Origin: Pragia fontium DSM 5563 = ATCC 49100
GTDB taxonomy: Bacteria > Pseudomonadota > Gammaproteobacteria > Enterobacterales > Enterobacteriaceae
Assembly: GCF_900112475.1 (NCBI RefSeq)
Contig: NZ_FOLW01000003.1
Coordinates: 53,776 to 117,775, forward strand
Direction: 5' to 3'
Length of the DNA: 64,000 bases
In this document: positions 41,143 to 51,589 of the stretch, in pieces
Layout of the letters: each line of letters begins with the position of its first letter
Position numbering within the stretch: the first letter of the stretch is position 1
Notes under the pieces: model-generated
Seen by the model: only the letters and a program-made list of their open reading frames with translations
What the model was told of the DNA's origin: nothing
Databases searched by the model: none
Made by a program: the position numbers and the translations under genes

Positions 41143-42219
41143 ATGTATGACTCAACAATATTCAATCGTGTGAAGCGGTCAGAGTATAAAAAAATAGCTG
41201 ATATCACCAAGTTTTTACGTCAAAACGATTTGAATATTGATACCACCGTTGAAGAATTTATTACCGTTACTCGTGATAGCCAGATTATTGCCTGTGGTGG
41301 TATTGCGGATAATATTATTAAGTGCGTGGCAATCAATGAAAGCCTCCGTGGAGAGGGTATTGCGCTCTCTTTGGCTACTGAGTTGGTTAATCTGGCTTAT
41401 GAGCGTAACCACAGTCACTTATTTATTTACACCAAGACGCAAAATGAAGTGCTGTTTCGCCAGTGTGGCTTCTTTCCCATTGCTTCGGTACCGGGCATCA
41501 TTGTTCTGATGGAGAACAGCTGTTGCCGATTAAGTCGTTATAGCGATCGGTTAGCCAAGAGCCGCCAGCCCGGTGAGAAGATTGGCTGCATCATCATGAA
41601 TGCCAATCCATTTACCTTGGGTCATCAATATCTGGTTCAGCAGGCTGCGGCCCAGTGCGACTGGCTGCACCTATTTTTGGTCAAAGAAAATACCTCGACT
41701 TTCCCCTACGTTGATCGTTTGCGATTGGTTAGCGAAGGGACGGCGGGGATCCCCAATTTAACCGTACATCCCGGCTCGGAATATATGATTTCCCGGGCGA
41801 CTTTCCCTTGCTATTTCATTAAAGAGCAAGGCGTTATTGATAACTGCTATACCGAGATAGACCTCAAAATATTCCGCCAATATTTAGCGCCAGCGTTGGG
41901 GGTCACGCACCGGTTTGTTGGCACTGAACCTTTCTGTGAAGTCACCAGTAAATATAACGCCGATATGCGTTATTGGTTGAACACGCCGGAATTAGCTTTT
42001 CCACCGATTGAATTAGTTGAAATAGAACGTTTACAGCATGAAGGAACGGCTATTTCAGCTTCATGGGTACGTCGTTTGTTGGCTAAAAAACAGTTTGATG
42101 TGATTACCGATTTGGTACCGGACTGTACATATAACTATTTGATAAACAATCCGAACATCCGCCATAAAAACGCCGGCAACCCTGCTGAAGAATCTATTAT
42201 TACCGTAGGTGAACTATGA
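41143..42219 (+). CDS. citC: [Citrate [pro-3S]-lyase] ligase CitC
   Basis: CitC acetylates the prosthetic-group thiol of the citrate lyase carrier CitD, which activates the enzyme. The 358-residue protein has an N-terminal GNAT-like domain at about 20-115 and a C-terminal nucleotidyltransferase domain. Its motifs are [11 protein letters not shown] (the HxGH-type nucleotide site) and [10 protein letters not shown]. It opens the operon citC-D-E-F-X-G and overlaps citD by four bases. Confidence 0.96.
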   Translation: MYDSTIFNRVKRSEYKKIADITKFLRQNDLNIDTTVEEFITVTRDSQIIACGGIADNIIKCVAINESLRGEGIALSLATELVNLAYERNHSHLFIYTKTQNEVLFRQCGFFPIASVPGIIVLMENSCCRLSRYSDRLAKSRQPGEKIGCIIMNANPFTLGHQYLVQQAAAQCDWLHLFLVKENTSTFPYVDRLRLVSEGTAGIPNLTVHPGSEYMISRATFPCYFIKEQGVIDNCYTEIDLKIFRQYLAPALGVTHRFVGTEPFCEVTSKYNADMRYWLNTPELAFPPIELVEIERLQHEGTAISASWVRRLLAKKQFDVITDLVPDCTYNYLINNPNIRHKNAGNPAEESIITVGEL

Positions 42220-42512
42220 AAATTATCAAAGAAGCCGTCGCCGGCACGCTTGAGTCAAGCGATGTTATGGTGCGGATTGCCCCCATTGACGGAGCTGAAA
42301 TCGATTTGCAGTTACACAGTAGTGTGGAAAAGCAGTTTGGTGATGCTATCCGGGAAACGGTGTTGGACACGCTGGCTAAGCTGGGTGTAACCGGCGTTCA
42401 ACTGATCATTGATGACAAAGGTGCGTTGGACTGCATTCTGCGTGCTCGCTTACAAACGGTGTTGCTCAGAGCCAGCGACAGCAAGGAATTACCGTGGGAG
42501 GCCTTATCATGA
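42216..42512 (+). CDS. citD: Citrate lyase acyl carrier protein (gamma subunit)
   Basis: CitD carries the 2'-(5''-phosphoribosyl)-3'-dephospho-CoA prosthetic group of citrate lyase. The 98-residue sequence has the attachment serine Ser14 in [15 protein letters not shown] and the conserved C-terminal part [14 protein letters not shown]. Its stop overlaps the citE start (ATGA), with GGGAGG upstream. Confidence 0.96.
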   Translation: MKIIKEAVAGTLESSDVMVRIAPIDGAEIDLQLHSSVEKQFGDAIRETVLDTLAKLGVTGVQLIIDDKGALDCILRARLQTVLLRASDSKELPWEALS

Positions 42513-43405
42513 ATGTTGAGTTAAAACAGCGAGTTCGTCGTAGCATGTTGTTTGTTCCCGGCGCTAATGCGGCCATGGTGAGTAATTCTTTTATCTATTC
42601 TGCCGATGCCATTATGTTTGACCTGGAAGATTCGGTGGCGTTAAGAGAGAAAGATGCCGCACGTTTACTGGTATTTCATGCTTTACAGCATCCGATGTAT
42701 CAGCAAATTGAAACGGTTGTGCGTGTTAATGCGTTGGATTCCGAGTTTGGCATTAAGGATCTGGAAGCGGTGGTGCGTGGTGGTGTCGATATTGTTCGCC
42801 TGCCTAAAACCGACAGTGCACAAGATGTGATTGATATGGAAAAAGAGATCGCACGTATTGAAGCTGAGTGCGGTCGTGAAGTCGGCAGTACCGGCATGTT
42901 AGCCGCCATTGAATCAGCGGAAGGGATCAATAATGCGGTAGAGATCGCGCTGTCTTCCCCGCGTCTGATTGGGATAGCTCTGGGGGCTGAAGACTACGTG
43001 CGCAATCTACGCACTGAACGTTCACCGGAAGGAATTGAATTGCTGTTTGCTCGCTGCTCAATTCTTCAGGCCGCTCGCGCGGCGGGTATTGCTGCGTTTG
43101 ATACCGTTTATTCTGACGCTAACAATGAGCAAGGTTTCCTGAATGAAGCCGCGCATATTAAGCAGTTGGGTTTTGACGGTAAGTCGCTGATTAACCCTCG
43201 TCAAATAGAACTTCTTCATAACCTGTATGCACCAACGCTTAAAGAGCTTGAACACGCCCAGCGCGTGATTGAAGCCGCGGAAGCTGCGGCCGCTGAAGGA
43301 CTGGGTGTCGTGTCTCTGAACGGCAAAATGATTGACGGCCCGATTATTGAACGTGCTCGTCTGGTTGTACAACGCGCTGCCCTTTCCGGCATCCGTGAAG
43401 AATAA
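42509..43405 (+). CDS. citE: Citrate lyase beta subunit (citryl-ACP lyase)
   Basis: CitE cleaves citryl-ACP to oxaloacetate and acetyl-ACP. The ATG at 42509 gives 298 residues ([18 protein letters not shown]). It is a TIM barrel of the HpcH/HpaI family with the magnesium and substrate residues in [24 protein letters not shown] and GALGAEDY-like segment [15 protein letters not shown] five codons upstream also opens the frame but lies within citD and is less likely. Confidence 0.96.
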   Translation: MNVELKQRVRRSMLFVPGANAAMVSNSFIYSADAIMFDLEDSVALREKDAARLLVFHALQHPMYQQIETVVRVNALDSEFGIKDLEAVVRGGVDIVRLPKTDSAQDVIDMEKEIARIEAECGREVGSTGMLAAIESAEGINNAVEIALSSPRLIGIALGAEDYVRNLRTERSPEGIELLFARCSILQAARAAGIAAFDTVYSDANNEQGFLNEAAHIKQLGFDGKSLINPRQIELLHNLYAPTLKELEHAQRVIEAAEAAAAEGLGVVSLNGKMIDGPIIERARLVVQRAALSGIREE

Positions 43406-43420
43406 GATGAGGTGAACAAA

Positions 43421-44977
43421 ATGGCTCGTCAACAACGTGTAACGAATTTATGTAACAGTCTTCTTCAGCAAGCCGAAGCGGCGGACGGAGAAGAACTGAA
43501 AGCAGCATTAAAACTGATACCTTTTCGCGATACTTCAAAGGCTAATCTTCAGTCTAAAAAGCCGCGTGATAAAAAGCTCTGTTCTTCTTTGGAAGATACT
43601 ATCCGCCGTTCAGGGCTGCAAGATGGTATGACTATCTCTTTCCATCACGCCTTCCGCGGTGGAGATTTAACCGTCAATCTGGTGATGGCGCAAATTGCGG
43701 CAATGGGGTTTAAAAATCTGACCCTGGCTTCCAGTTCATTGGCTGAATGTCACTCGCCGTTAATCGAACATATCCGCAATGGCGTAGTGACCAAAATATA
43801 TACGTCCGGGCTGCGTGGTCCGTTGGCGGAAGAGATTTCCCGTGGCTTACTAAAAGAGCCAGTACACGTCCACTCTCATGGCGGTCGGGTGAATCTGGTG
43901 GAGTCGGGTGAGTTAAGCATTGATGTGGCTTTCCTCGGTGTGCCTGCCTGTGATGAGTTTGGTAATGCTAATGGCTTTACCGGTAAAGCCTGCTGTGGTT
44001 CCTTGGGCTATGCCCGGGTGGATGCCGAGTACGCCAAAACTGTGGTGCTACTGACCGAAGAGTTGCGTCCTTACCCACATCATCCGTTGAGCATTTGTCA
44101 GGATCAGGTCGATCTGATTATTCAGATTGATCGCGTTGGTGATGCCGATAAAATTGGTGCTGATGCGACGCGTATGACCTCTAACCCGCGTGAACTATTG
44201 ATTGCTCGCCGGGCAGCGGAAGTGATTATTAACTCTGGCTATTTCAAACAGGGCTTCTCATTGCAAACCGGAACCGGTGGCGCTTCATTGGCGGTTGTTC
44301 GTTTCCTTGAAAACAAAATGCGTAGCCAGAATATCACCGCCGGTTTTGCGCTGGGTGGTATTACTGCGGCGATGGTGGATCTGCATGAGAAAGGGCTGAT
44401 TGAGAAGCTGCTGGACGTACAGAGTTTTGATAGCGGTGCCGCGGCTTCACTGGCGCGTAATCCTAACCATGTGGAAATTAGTGCTAACCAGTATGCCAAC
44501 TTTACCTCTAAAGGTGCCTCAGTTGATCATCTGGATGTGGTTATCCTCAGCGCATTGGAAATTGATACCCAGTTTAATATCAACGTATTAACCGGTTCTG
44601 ACGGCGTGATTCGCGGCGCTTCCGGTGGTCACTGTGATACTGCTGCGGCGTCTAAGCTGTCGATTATTGTTGCGCCATTAGTTCGCGGTCGTATTCCAAC
44701 CATCGTTGAACAAGTGACGACCATGATCACGCCGGGAAGCAGTATTGATATTCTGGTTACCGATCACGGTATTGCGGTTAACCCTGCTCGCCCTGAACTG
44801 GCTGAAAAGTTACAGAAAGCGGGGATGCAAATCGTCAGCATCAACGATCTTTATCAGCGCGCACTTGTGTTGACCGGTAAACCTAAGCCTATCGAATTCA
44901 CCGATCGTGTGGTCGCAGTGGTTCGCTATCGTGATGGTTCAGTGATTGATGTGGTTAATCAAATAAAAGAGTCATAA
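43421..44977 (+). CDS. citF: Citrate lyase alpha subunit (citrate:acetyl-ACP transferase)
   Basis: CitF exchanges the acetyl group on the carrier for citrate. The ATG at 43421, with GAGGTG upstream, gives 518 residues. From about residue 45 the sequence matches E. coli CitF almost continuously (KLCSSLEDTIRRSGLQDGMT, FHHAFRGGDLTVN, LGGITAAMVDLHEKGLI, VVAVVRYRDGSVIDVV). Only the first 40 residues differ, which is usual for the family. It lies 15 bases after citE and 3 before citX. Confidence 0.97.
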   Translation: MARQQRVTNLCNSLLQQAEAADGEELKAALKLIPFRDTSKANLQSKKPRDKKLCSSLEDTIRRSGLQDGMTISFHHAFRGGDLTVNLVMAQIAAMGFKNLTLASSSLAECHSPLIEHIRNGVVTKIYTSGLRGPLAEEISRGLLKEPVHVHSHGGRVNLVESGELSIDVAFLGVPACDEFGNANGFTGKACCGSLGYARVDAEYAKTVVLLTEELRPYPHHPLSICQDQVDLIIQIDRVGDADKIGADATRMTSNPRELLIARRAAEVIINSGYFKQGFSLQTGTGGASLAVVRFLENKMRSQNITAGFALGGITAAMVDLHEKGLIEKLLDVQSFDSGAAASLARNPNHVEISANQYANFTSKGASVDHLDVVILSALEIDTQFNINVLTGSDGVIRGASGGHCDTAAASKLSIIVAPLVRGRIPTIVEQVTTMITPGSSIDILVTDHGIAVNPARPELAEKLQKAGMQIVSINDLYQRALVLTGKPKPIEFTDRVVAVVRYRDGSVIDVVNQIKES

Positions 44978-44980
44978 CCG

Positions 44981-45520
44981 ATGAATATTCTCCCGGAGCA
45001 GGCTACCAACCATAAGGTGTCATTGGCAGAGATTCTTCAAAGTCGGGAATCGCGTCAGAAACGCCAGCAAAATTGGCTGGCCAGCTACCAAACCACCATT
45101 GTCTCTTTGACGATGGTGGTGCCGGGAGAAGTCAAAGACAGCACCATTGCTCGCCGAGCTTTTAATCTGGCCTGGCAGGCGTTAGAGGCGCTTTGCCGCG
45201 TTCGCGGTTGGCAGGTTATTGACCGAGAAGTATTCTGTTTACCTACCGGTCCAGAGGGATTGTTGGCACTTAACCAGCCAGCAGACGTGGTGAAACAAGC
45301 CTGCGTTGAGTGCGAGCAGCATAGCCCGATAGGGCGCTTATGGGATATTGACGTTATCAGTGAGCGGGGGATTATTTCCCGTCAGGCGATCGGTATGGCA
45401 CCGCGTCAATGTTTCGTCTGCCAGCGTGATGCTCGAATTTGCGCTCGGGAGCGAGCCCATTCCATACCAGCGTTACATGACGCGATGGAGGCCTTATTTC
45501 ATGATGCTGAAATCAACTGA
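44981..45520 (+). CDS. citX: Apo-citrate lyase phosphoribosyl-dephospho-CoA transferase CitX
   Basis: CitX attaches the prosthetic group made by CitG to apo-CitD. The 179-residue protein (E. coli 183) keeps the blocks [31 protein letters not shown] and [20 protein letters not shown]. It is a separate gene here, not fused to citG as in some bacteria. Its end overlaps the citG start by 20 bases. Confidence 0.95.
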   Translation: MNILPEQATNHKVSLAEILQSRESRQKRQQNWLASYQTTIVSLTMVVPGEVKDSTIARRAFNLAWQALEALCRVRGWQVIDREVFCLPTGPEGLLALNQPADVVKQACVECEQHSPIGRLWDIDVISERGIISRQAIGMAPRQCFVCQRDARICARERAHSIPALHDAMEALFHDAEIN

Positions 45521-46421
45521 TTCCGCTACCGTCATATCCAGTCTGGAAATCAATAAGTTACCTTGGGTTATTCGTTGTGCTGAACTGGCTAACAGTGCTA
45601 TGTTGAATGAAGTTAACCTGACGCCAAAACCTGGTCTGGTTGATATGCGTAATAGTGGTGCCCATAAGGATATGGATCTCACCGATTTTTATCGCAGTGC
45701 GGAAGCCATACGAGTTTGGATCCCCTACTTTATTGAATATGGCATGAGCAGCCATATGCAGGCCAGTAGTGAGATCCTTTGTGGTCTGAGACCATTGGGA
45801 CTGGCTTGTGAAGCCTCAATGTTTAAAGCCACTTCTGGGGTTAATACCCATAAAGGCACCATCTTTTCGCTGGGATTACTGGCTACCGCCATGGGGCGTT
45901 TAGTGGCAAATCAGCGCGGCGTGACTCAACAAAATCTGTGTTATGAAGTGGAGGCGATGAGCCGTGGTCTGGTGAAGCGTGAACTTGAACAAAATAATCA
46001 AGCGCTAACCGCCGGTCAACGGCTGTATCAGCAGTACGGATTAACGGGAGCGAGGGGAGAGGCTGAGTCTGGATTCCATTTGGTGCAGTCGGTTTCTTTA
46101 CCGATTTACCAACGGTTGATTGCTCAAGGCGTCGATCCTCAGCGTGCACTGTTGCAGGCATTGCTGAGCTTGATGGCAGTTAACGGTGATACTAATGTGG
46201 CCTCTCGTGGCGGTCCGGAAGGACTGGCTTGGTTACAGAATATGTCCCGACAGTTTCTCGATTTGGGCGGGGTGATGCAGTCGGATTATATCAGCCAGCT
46301 CAAACAGTTTGATCGGCTGTGTATTGAACGGAATCTGAGTCCGGGTGGTAGTGCAGATCTGCTTATTGTCACTTGGTTTTTAGCCCAGTTTCCTGAATCC
46401 CATAGCAAAAATTCCAATTAA
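45501..46421 (+). CDS. citG: Triphosphoribosyl-dephospho-CoA synthase CitG
   Basis: CitG makes the precursor of the citrate lyase prosthetic group from dephospho-CoA and ATP. Starting at ATG 45501 (tandem ATGs, GGAG upstream) gives 306 residues. The open frame runs back to 45348 but only inside citX. Conserved blocks are [46 protein letters not shown] and [11 protein letters not shown]. With citC and citX it makes the accessory set complete, so the lyase should be fully activatable. Confidence 0.95.
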   Translation: MMLKSTDSATVISSLEINKLPWVIRCAELANSAMLNEVNLTPKPGLVDMRNSGAHKDMDLTDFYRSAEAIRVWIPYFIEYGMSSHMQASSEILCGLRPLGLACEASMFKATSGVNTHKGTIFSLGLLATAMGRLVANQRGVTQQNLCYEVEAMSRGLVKRELEQNNQALTAGQRLYQQYGLTGARGEAESGFHLVQSVSLPIYQRLIAQGVDPQRALLQALLSLMAVNGDTNVASRGGPEGLAWLQNMSRQFLDLGGVMQSDYISQLKQFDRLCIERNLSPGGSADLLIVTWFLAQFPESHSKNSN

Positions 46422-46442
46422 TTATCATTGCTGGAGATATTC

Positions 46443-47585
46443 ATGATGGAAAGTATTCCCTGTTTTTGGATGCGCGGTGGAACCAGTAAGGCCGGATGTT
46501 TTATGGAGTCCGACTTGCCTGAGTCTGTTGCCGAGCAGAATGATATCCTGTGTCGTGTTTATGGCAGCGACGATCCTTCCGGGCGTCAAATCAATGGAAT
46601 GGGTGGTGGCACATCAACCACCAGTAAAGCCATGATTGTCGGAAAGCGGCCAGGAGAAAAAAACGCGGTTAATTACACCTTTTGTCAGGTAGAAACCTCG
46701 GTTAACGCCGTTGATCGTAAAGGTAACTGTGGAAATATCTCTTCAGCGGTAGGGCCGTTTGCGATAGAAAATGGTTTAGTGGATGAGATTACTGAACCGA
46801 TGACCGACGTTACCATTTTTAATACCAATACCCAAAAAACCATTGTGTCACACGTACCAGTGAAAAATGGCAAAGTGGTTTATGACGGTAATTTCGCCAT
46901 TTCTGGTGTACCAGGAACTGGGGCTCGCATCCAATTGGATTTCCTGTCTCCAGGAGGCGCGGTGACCGGTAAGCTGTTACCGACCGGCAATACCAAAGAT
47001 GTTATCGACGTTCCCGGCTATGGCGCCGTTGAAATTTCGGTAGTCGATGCGGGTAATCCTCTGGTATTCGTCCGGGCGAAAGATCTTGGCTTAACCGGAC
47101 AGGAACTGCCGGCACAAATCGATAGCGATCCTGAATTATTGAGAAGAATGTTGGCGATTCGTGAAGCTACCGCTGTCTTGATTGGTTTGGCAAAGGATAT
47201 GGACGATGCCAGACATAACAGTCAGGCGGTACCAAAGTTCTGCTTTATCGCCCCGCCAGCTGAATATACCAACCTACAAGGGCAGCAGGTTCCGGTACAG
47301 CAGATTGATATTTTGGCCAGAATGTTGTCTATGGGTAAGTTACATCCTGTGTTGGCAATTACCGGTGGCATTTGTATCGGCGTAGCGGCAAAAATCCCGG
47401 GTACGCTAGTGTATGAGATTACGGAGCGCTGTGCTGATAAGGATGAGTTAAATATTGGCCATTGCAGCGGCGTATTATCCGTGAGCGCTAATGTTGAAAA
47501 TAACCACGGTGAAATTCAGGCATTGAACGGCACTGTATATCGTACGGCTCGGGTATTAATGAAAGGAAATGTTGAACTGAGTTAG
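46443..47585 (+). CDS. PrpF/YbhH-family proline-racemase-fold isomerase
   Basis: This 380-residue protein belongs to the PrpF family, which includes the 2-methylaconitate isomerase PrpF, 4-oxalomesaconate tautomerases and the E. coli protein YbhH. The start is recognisable (PCFWMRGGTSKAG). The residues corresponding to the PrpF active site are visible: Lys62 in TSTTSKAMIV and Cys96 in KGNCGNISSAVGPFAIENG. A second-domain motif GHCSGVLSVSANV is also present. It follows citG by 21 bases and is the last gene before a terminator, so it is in the citrate-lyase operon. Its substrate is unknown; a double-bond or cis-trans isomerisation of a tricarboxylate such as aconitate is an inference from family and context. 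Start 46443 or 46446. Confidence 0.88.
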   Translation: MMESIPCFWMRGGTSKAGCFMESDLPESVAEQNDILCRVYGSDDPSGRQINGMGGGTSTTSKAMIVGKRPGEKNAVNYTFCQVETSVNAVDRKGNCGNISSAVGPFAIENGLVDEITEPMTDVTIFNTNTQKTIVSHVPVKNGKVVYDGNFAISGVPGTGARIQLDFLSPGGAVTGKLLPTGNTKDVIDVPGYGAVEISVVDAGNPLVFVRAKDLGLTGQELPAQIDSDPELLRRMLAIREATAVLIGLAKDMDDARHNSQAVPKFCFIAPPAEYTNLQGQQVPVQQIDILARMLSMGKLHPVLAITGGICIGVAAKIPGTLVYEITERCADKDELNIGHCSGVLSVSANVENNHGEIQALNGTVYRTARVLMKGNVELS

Positions 47586-48042
47586 TTTAAAAAACTATTT
47601 AGTTAATTAAGCCTTTTTATTAAAAATTTTATAAAGAACATATTCGATACGGACGTTTTTATAAAATATATTTTATTGGACTGTTAATGATAGCGCTTAT
47701 CAACATTCGGATAAGCGCTATTTTCGTTATTTAGGCTGATTTATATGGATAATTAAGTTTATAAAATTTATTGTGCTTAATAGAATAATTAAAAACATTA
47801 AATTTATAACTTCAATTTAGGTTAGGTCACATATTTATTATTTTCTTTGACGCATTATTCTCAGCAATAGAAAAGAAAGATATTTATCTTCGGTTTTTAA
47901 CTTTATTTAATAACAGTTAGGTGATGGTTTTATTAGCGTTTAGTGCTGCTTCTCGATCCTTATAAAGAATTATTAATGCTTACGTTTATCAACTTAAGCA
48001 TAAGCCGGATTTTATTTTTTAATCTTAAGGAGATTGTTAGGA
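47586..48042. other. Intergenic region between the PrpF-like gene and the DASS transporter
   Basis: This 457-base AT-rich region contains the terminator at 47690-47721, then about 300 bases that should carry a separate promoter for the transporter. No coding frame was seen. AAGGAG at 48027-48032 is the ribosome-binding site of the transporter. Confidence 0.5.
47690..47728 (+). terminator. Rho-independent terminator of the citC operon
   Basis: ATAGCGCTTATC (47690-47701) and GATAAGCGCTAT (47710-47721) form a perfect 12-pair stem with an eight-base loop, followed by TTTTCGTTAT. Confidence 0.88.
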
Positions 48043-49476
48043 ATGAGTAAAGAGAAAATGTGGAAGCTATTATTATTAATAGCCATTCCCATCATTATCG
48101 CGTTAATACCAACGCCGGCAGGATTACCGCCAATAGCATGGCTATTGTTTGGTCTCTACCTGGCGGCGATTGTTGGTTTGGTGCTGAAACCGTACTCAGA
48201 GCCGGTGATATTGTTGGCGACTATTGCAGCTACGGCAGTAGTGATAGGCCTGTTTGGCGGCAAAGATATAAAAATCGCCGAAGTGTTAAAGGGCTACTCC
48301 TCCGGGACGACATGGTTAGTATTTGCGGCGTTTACCCTGAGTGCCGCTTTTGTGATCACGGGTTTGGGGAAAAGAATCTCCTATATTTTGATTGGAAAAC
48401 TGGGCGGAACCACGCTGGGCTTAGGTTATGTCACGGCGATTCTCGATCTGTGTATTGCACCGGCAACGCCATCCAACACCGCTCGTGCGGGTGGTATCGT
48501 ATTCCCAATTATCAACAGTGTATCGGTGGCCTTAGGTTCCGATCCTAATGATAGTCCGCGCAAAGCCGGTCACTACCTGATGGTTAACGTTTACATGGTG
48601 ACTAAAACCACCAGTTATATGTTCCTGACGGCTATGGCGCCTAATGCGTTGGCATTGGCCATGATGGCAGACATTCTACATATTCAGCTAAGCTGGGCGG
48701 GTTGGGCATTAGCCGCTGCGGTGCCTGGTCTGATTATGTTAGCTATCACGCCATACCTGATTTATAAAATGTATCCGCCAGAGCTGAAAAAAGTAAATAA
48801 TAAAGAGATTGCGGCAGAAGGACTGGCTCAGCTTGGTCCTATGAGCATGCGGGAAAAACTATTAGGCGTAGTGTTTATTCTGGCTTTATTAGGATGGATC
48901 TTCGCCGATATGATCGGTATTAATGCATCTACCGTTGCGCTTTGCGTTATGGCGATTACCCTGTTACTGGGCGTAGTGACTTGGGATGACGTATTAAAGA
49001 ACAAAGGTGGCTGGAACACCTTGATTTGGTACGGCGGCATCATCGGTATGTCTGGTGTGTTGACCAAAGCCGGGTTTTTCAAATGGTTAGCTGATGTGAT
49101 GGGTGAAGGCTTATCCTTTGGTGACCATTCGATGGTGGCATTCTTTGTGATTATGTTTATCAGTGTGGCGATTCGCTACCTGTTTGCTTCCGGCGGTGCT
49201 TACGTTGCGGCGATGGTTCCGGTATTTGCTACTGTTGGTATGGTGGCGGGAGCGCCTCCGATGCTGCTGGCGTTAGGTTTGTTATTCTCCAACGCTTACG
49301 GTGGCAGTTTAACCCATTATGGCGGTGCCGCTGCGCCGATCGTATTTGGTGCTGGTTATAACGATATTCGCTCTTGGTGGATTATCGGTGGTGTTATCGC
49401 CTTCTTAAGCTTGTTGGTGCATATGACCATCGGCTTGGGCTGGTGGGAAATGTTAATCAGCATGGGTATCATTTAA
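48043..49476 (+). CDS. DASS-family anion transporter, YbhI-like
   Basis: This 477-residue membrane protein belongs to the divalent anion:sodium symporter (SLC13/CitT) family. It has about 11-12 helices and the two substrate-loop motifs: the SNT-type site (APATPSNTARAGGIVFP) and its C-terminal counterpart (LFSNAYGGSLTHYGGAAAP). The overall sequence resembles E. coli YbhI more than CitT, for example YLAAIVGLVLKPYSEPV and WNTLIWYGGIIGMS. It is adjacent to a YbhH-like gene just as ybhI is in E. coli. It sits at the position of citT but has its own transcription unit. Substrate is inferred to be a di- or tricarboxylate. ATG at 48043 is preferred over TTG at 48034 because of its Shine-Dalgarno spacing. 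Confidence 0.9.
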   Translation: MSKEKMWKLLLLIAIPIIIALIPTPAGLPPIAWLLFGLYLAAIVGLVLKPYSEPVILLATIAATAVVIGLFGGKDIKIAEVLKGYSSGTTWLVFAAFTLSAAFVITGLGKRISYILIGKLGGTTLGLGYVTAILDLCIAPATPSNTARAGGIVFPIINSVSVALGSDPNDSPRKAGHYLMVNVYMVTKTTSYMFLTAMAPNALALAMMADILHIQLSWAGWALAAAVPGLIMLAITPYLIYKMYPPELKKVNNKEIAAEGLAQLGPMSMREKLLGVVFILALLGWIFADMIGINASTVALCVMAITLLLGVVTWDDVLKNKGGWNTLIWYGGIIGMSGVLTKAGFFKWLADVMGEGLSFGDHSMVAFFVIMFISVAIRYLFASGGAYVAAMVPVFATVGMVAGAPPMLLALGLLFSNAYGGSLTHYGGAAAPIVFGAGYNDIRSWWIIGGVIAFLSLLVHMTIGLGWWEMLISMGII

Positions 49477-49510
49477 GCTTGATTAACGCTGAGTGCTAAC
49501 ATGACTATCT

Positions 49511-49551
49511 ATTTCGCCCGCCGGCATAATCCGCGGGCGAAATTTTTATAT
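49511..49551 (+). terminator. Rho-independent terminator after the DASS transporter
   Basis: ATTTCGCCCGC (49511-49521) and GCGGGCGAAAT (49533-49543) form an 11-pair stem followed by TTTTATATTTT. Confidence 0.88.
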
Positions 49552-49606
49552 TTTCCTTAAAACAACAATAAAGCAAAAACAGGTCGATTTTTACTGTCGA
49601 CTTCTC

Positions 49607-49612
49607 TATAAT
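49607..49612 (+). promoter_or_regulatory. -10 box of the rplM promoter
   Basis: A perfect TATAAT is followed three bases later by a GC-rich discriminator (GCGACCCC), typical of stringently controlled ribosomal promoters. The -35 is weak. It lies 180 bases before rplM. Confidence 0.6.
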
Positions 49613-49786
49613 CTTGCGACCCCACGTTACAACAAAGTTTTTTTCCCAGAAACTTTATAGTGCCGGCATTAACTGCTCGAAGGGGTAGGTTTGCTGGACT
49701 CGATTGGTCGTGTGAGCCTCAATATGTTTTTTTAACGTTTTGGTGTTCGCCAACGTGTGTAACTTTAGATTGGGTAAGTTATTTAA

Positions 49787-50215
<429 letters not shown>

Positions 50216-50228
50216 TCGGGATTATTAG

Positions 50229-50624
<396 letters not shown>

Positions 50625-50942
50625 TTTTTTGCCCCTTAGGTGGCAAACAGTTAATGTTAAAAACCCGGTTTTATACCGGGTTTTTTTATGTCTTAATAAA
50701 ACAAGCGTGCTTATATTTAGTTGGATTATAAGCTTTCGCAAAGAATGTTGAATAAATCATCATGGTCATCTGATCAAGATGGTTAAAAATCTGCTAAACT
50801 ACCCGGCGCTTCGTATGTTTTATCGATTCAGGTAATGAATACTGTAAATAGATAATCCATCACTGATAGCAAAAATTAGGGGGCGTTATTTTTAACTGCC
50901 ACCCGCCATTGGTCATTATTATAGAAAAACTTGGAGGTTTTC
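50625..50942. other. rpsI-sspA intergenic region
   Basis: This 318-base gap carries the rpsI terminator and, after it, the probable sspA promoter and leader. No other gene was seen. Confidence 0.5.
50661..50688 (+). terminator. Rho-independent terminator of rplM-rpsI
   Basis: AAACCCGGT and ACCGGGTTT make a nine-pair stem around TTTAT and run into seven or more Ts. Confidence 0.92.
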
Positions 50943-51584
50943 ATGGCTGTCGCTGCCAATAAACGTTCGGTCATGACGCTATTTTCCGGCCCTACAGATA
51001 TCTTTAGTCATCAAGTGCGTATCGTATTGGCTGAGAAAGGTGTGAGTGTCGAGATTGAGCAGGTCGACATGGATAACCTGCCGCAGGATTTAGTCGATCT
51101 GAATCCTTATGGTTCCGTACCAACTTTAGTCGACCGTGAGTTAACGCTGTATAAATCTCACATTATTATGGAGTATTTAGATGAGCGTTTTCCTCATCCT
51201 CCATTGATGCCGGTTTATCCGGTTGCCCGTGGAACCAGCCGTTTAATGATGCACCGCATTGAGCAAGACTGGTATTCGCTGCTGAATACTATTCTGACCG
51301 GGACGACTCAGGACGCTGACGCTGCACGTAAACAACTGCGTGAAGAGTTACTGGCTATTGCGCCAGTGTTCAATGATGCACCTTATTTCATGAGCGAAGA
51401 GTTCAGTCTGGTTGATTGTTATTTGGCTCCGCTGTTATGGCGTCTGCCGCAAATGGGTATTGAGCTGACAGGTGCAGGTTCTAAAGAGATTAAGCTTTAT
51501 ATGAACCGAGTGTTCGAACGCGAATCATTCCTGGCCTCTCTGACTGAAGCCGAGCGTGAAATGCGTCTGCAAATGCGGGGATAA
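50943..51584 (+). CDS. sspA: Stringent starvation protein A
   Basis: SspA is a glutathione-transferase-fold protein that binds RNA polymerase in stationary phase and lowers H-NS levels, supporting acid tolerance and virulence in relatives. The ATG at 50943 with GGAGG upstream gives 213 residues starting MAVAANKRSVMTLFSGPTDI, close to the E. coli length. It has an N-terminal thioredoxin-like domain and a C-terminal helical domain (FSLVDCYLAPLLWRLP). It is followed by sspB after five bases. Confidence 0.98.
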   Translation: MAVAANKRSVMTLFSGPTDIFSHQVRIVLAEKGVSVEIEQVDMDNLPQDLVDLNPYGSVPTLVDRELTLYKSHIIMEYLDERFPHPPLMPVYPVARGTSRLMMHRIEQDWYSLLNTILTGTTQDADAARKQLREELLAIAPVFNDAPYFMSEEFSLVDCYLAPLLWRLPQMGIELTGAGSKEIKLYMNRVFERESFLASLTEAEREMRLQMRG

Positions 51585-51589
51585 GCGTG

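Larger units (their letters stand above)
49477..49786. other. Intergenic region with transporter terminator, rplM promoter and L13 leader
   Basis: The first part holds the transporter terminator (49511-49551). The rest holds the rplM promoter and a roughly 170-base untranslated leader. In E. coli protein L13 represses its own mRNA through this leader; that role here is by analogy. Confidence 0.5.

Noticed and set aside
45348..45500. N-terminal extension of citG into citX
   Set aside because: The extra residues are an out-of-frame reading of citX. Family alignment and the GGAG-preceded ATG at 45501 support the shorter form.
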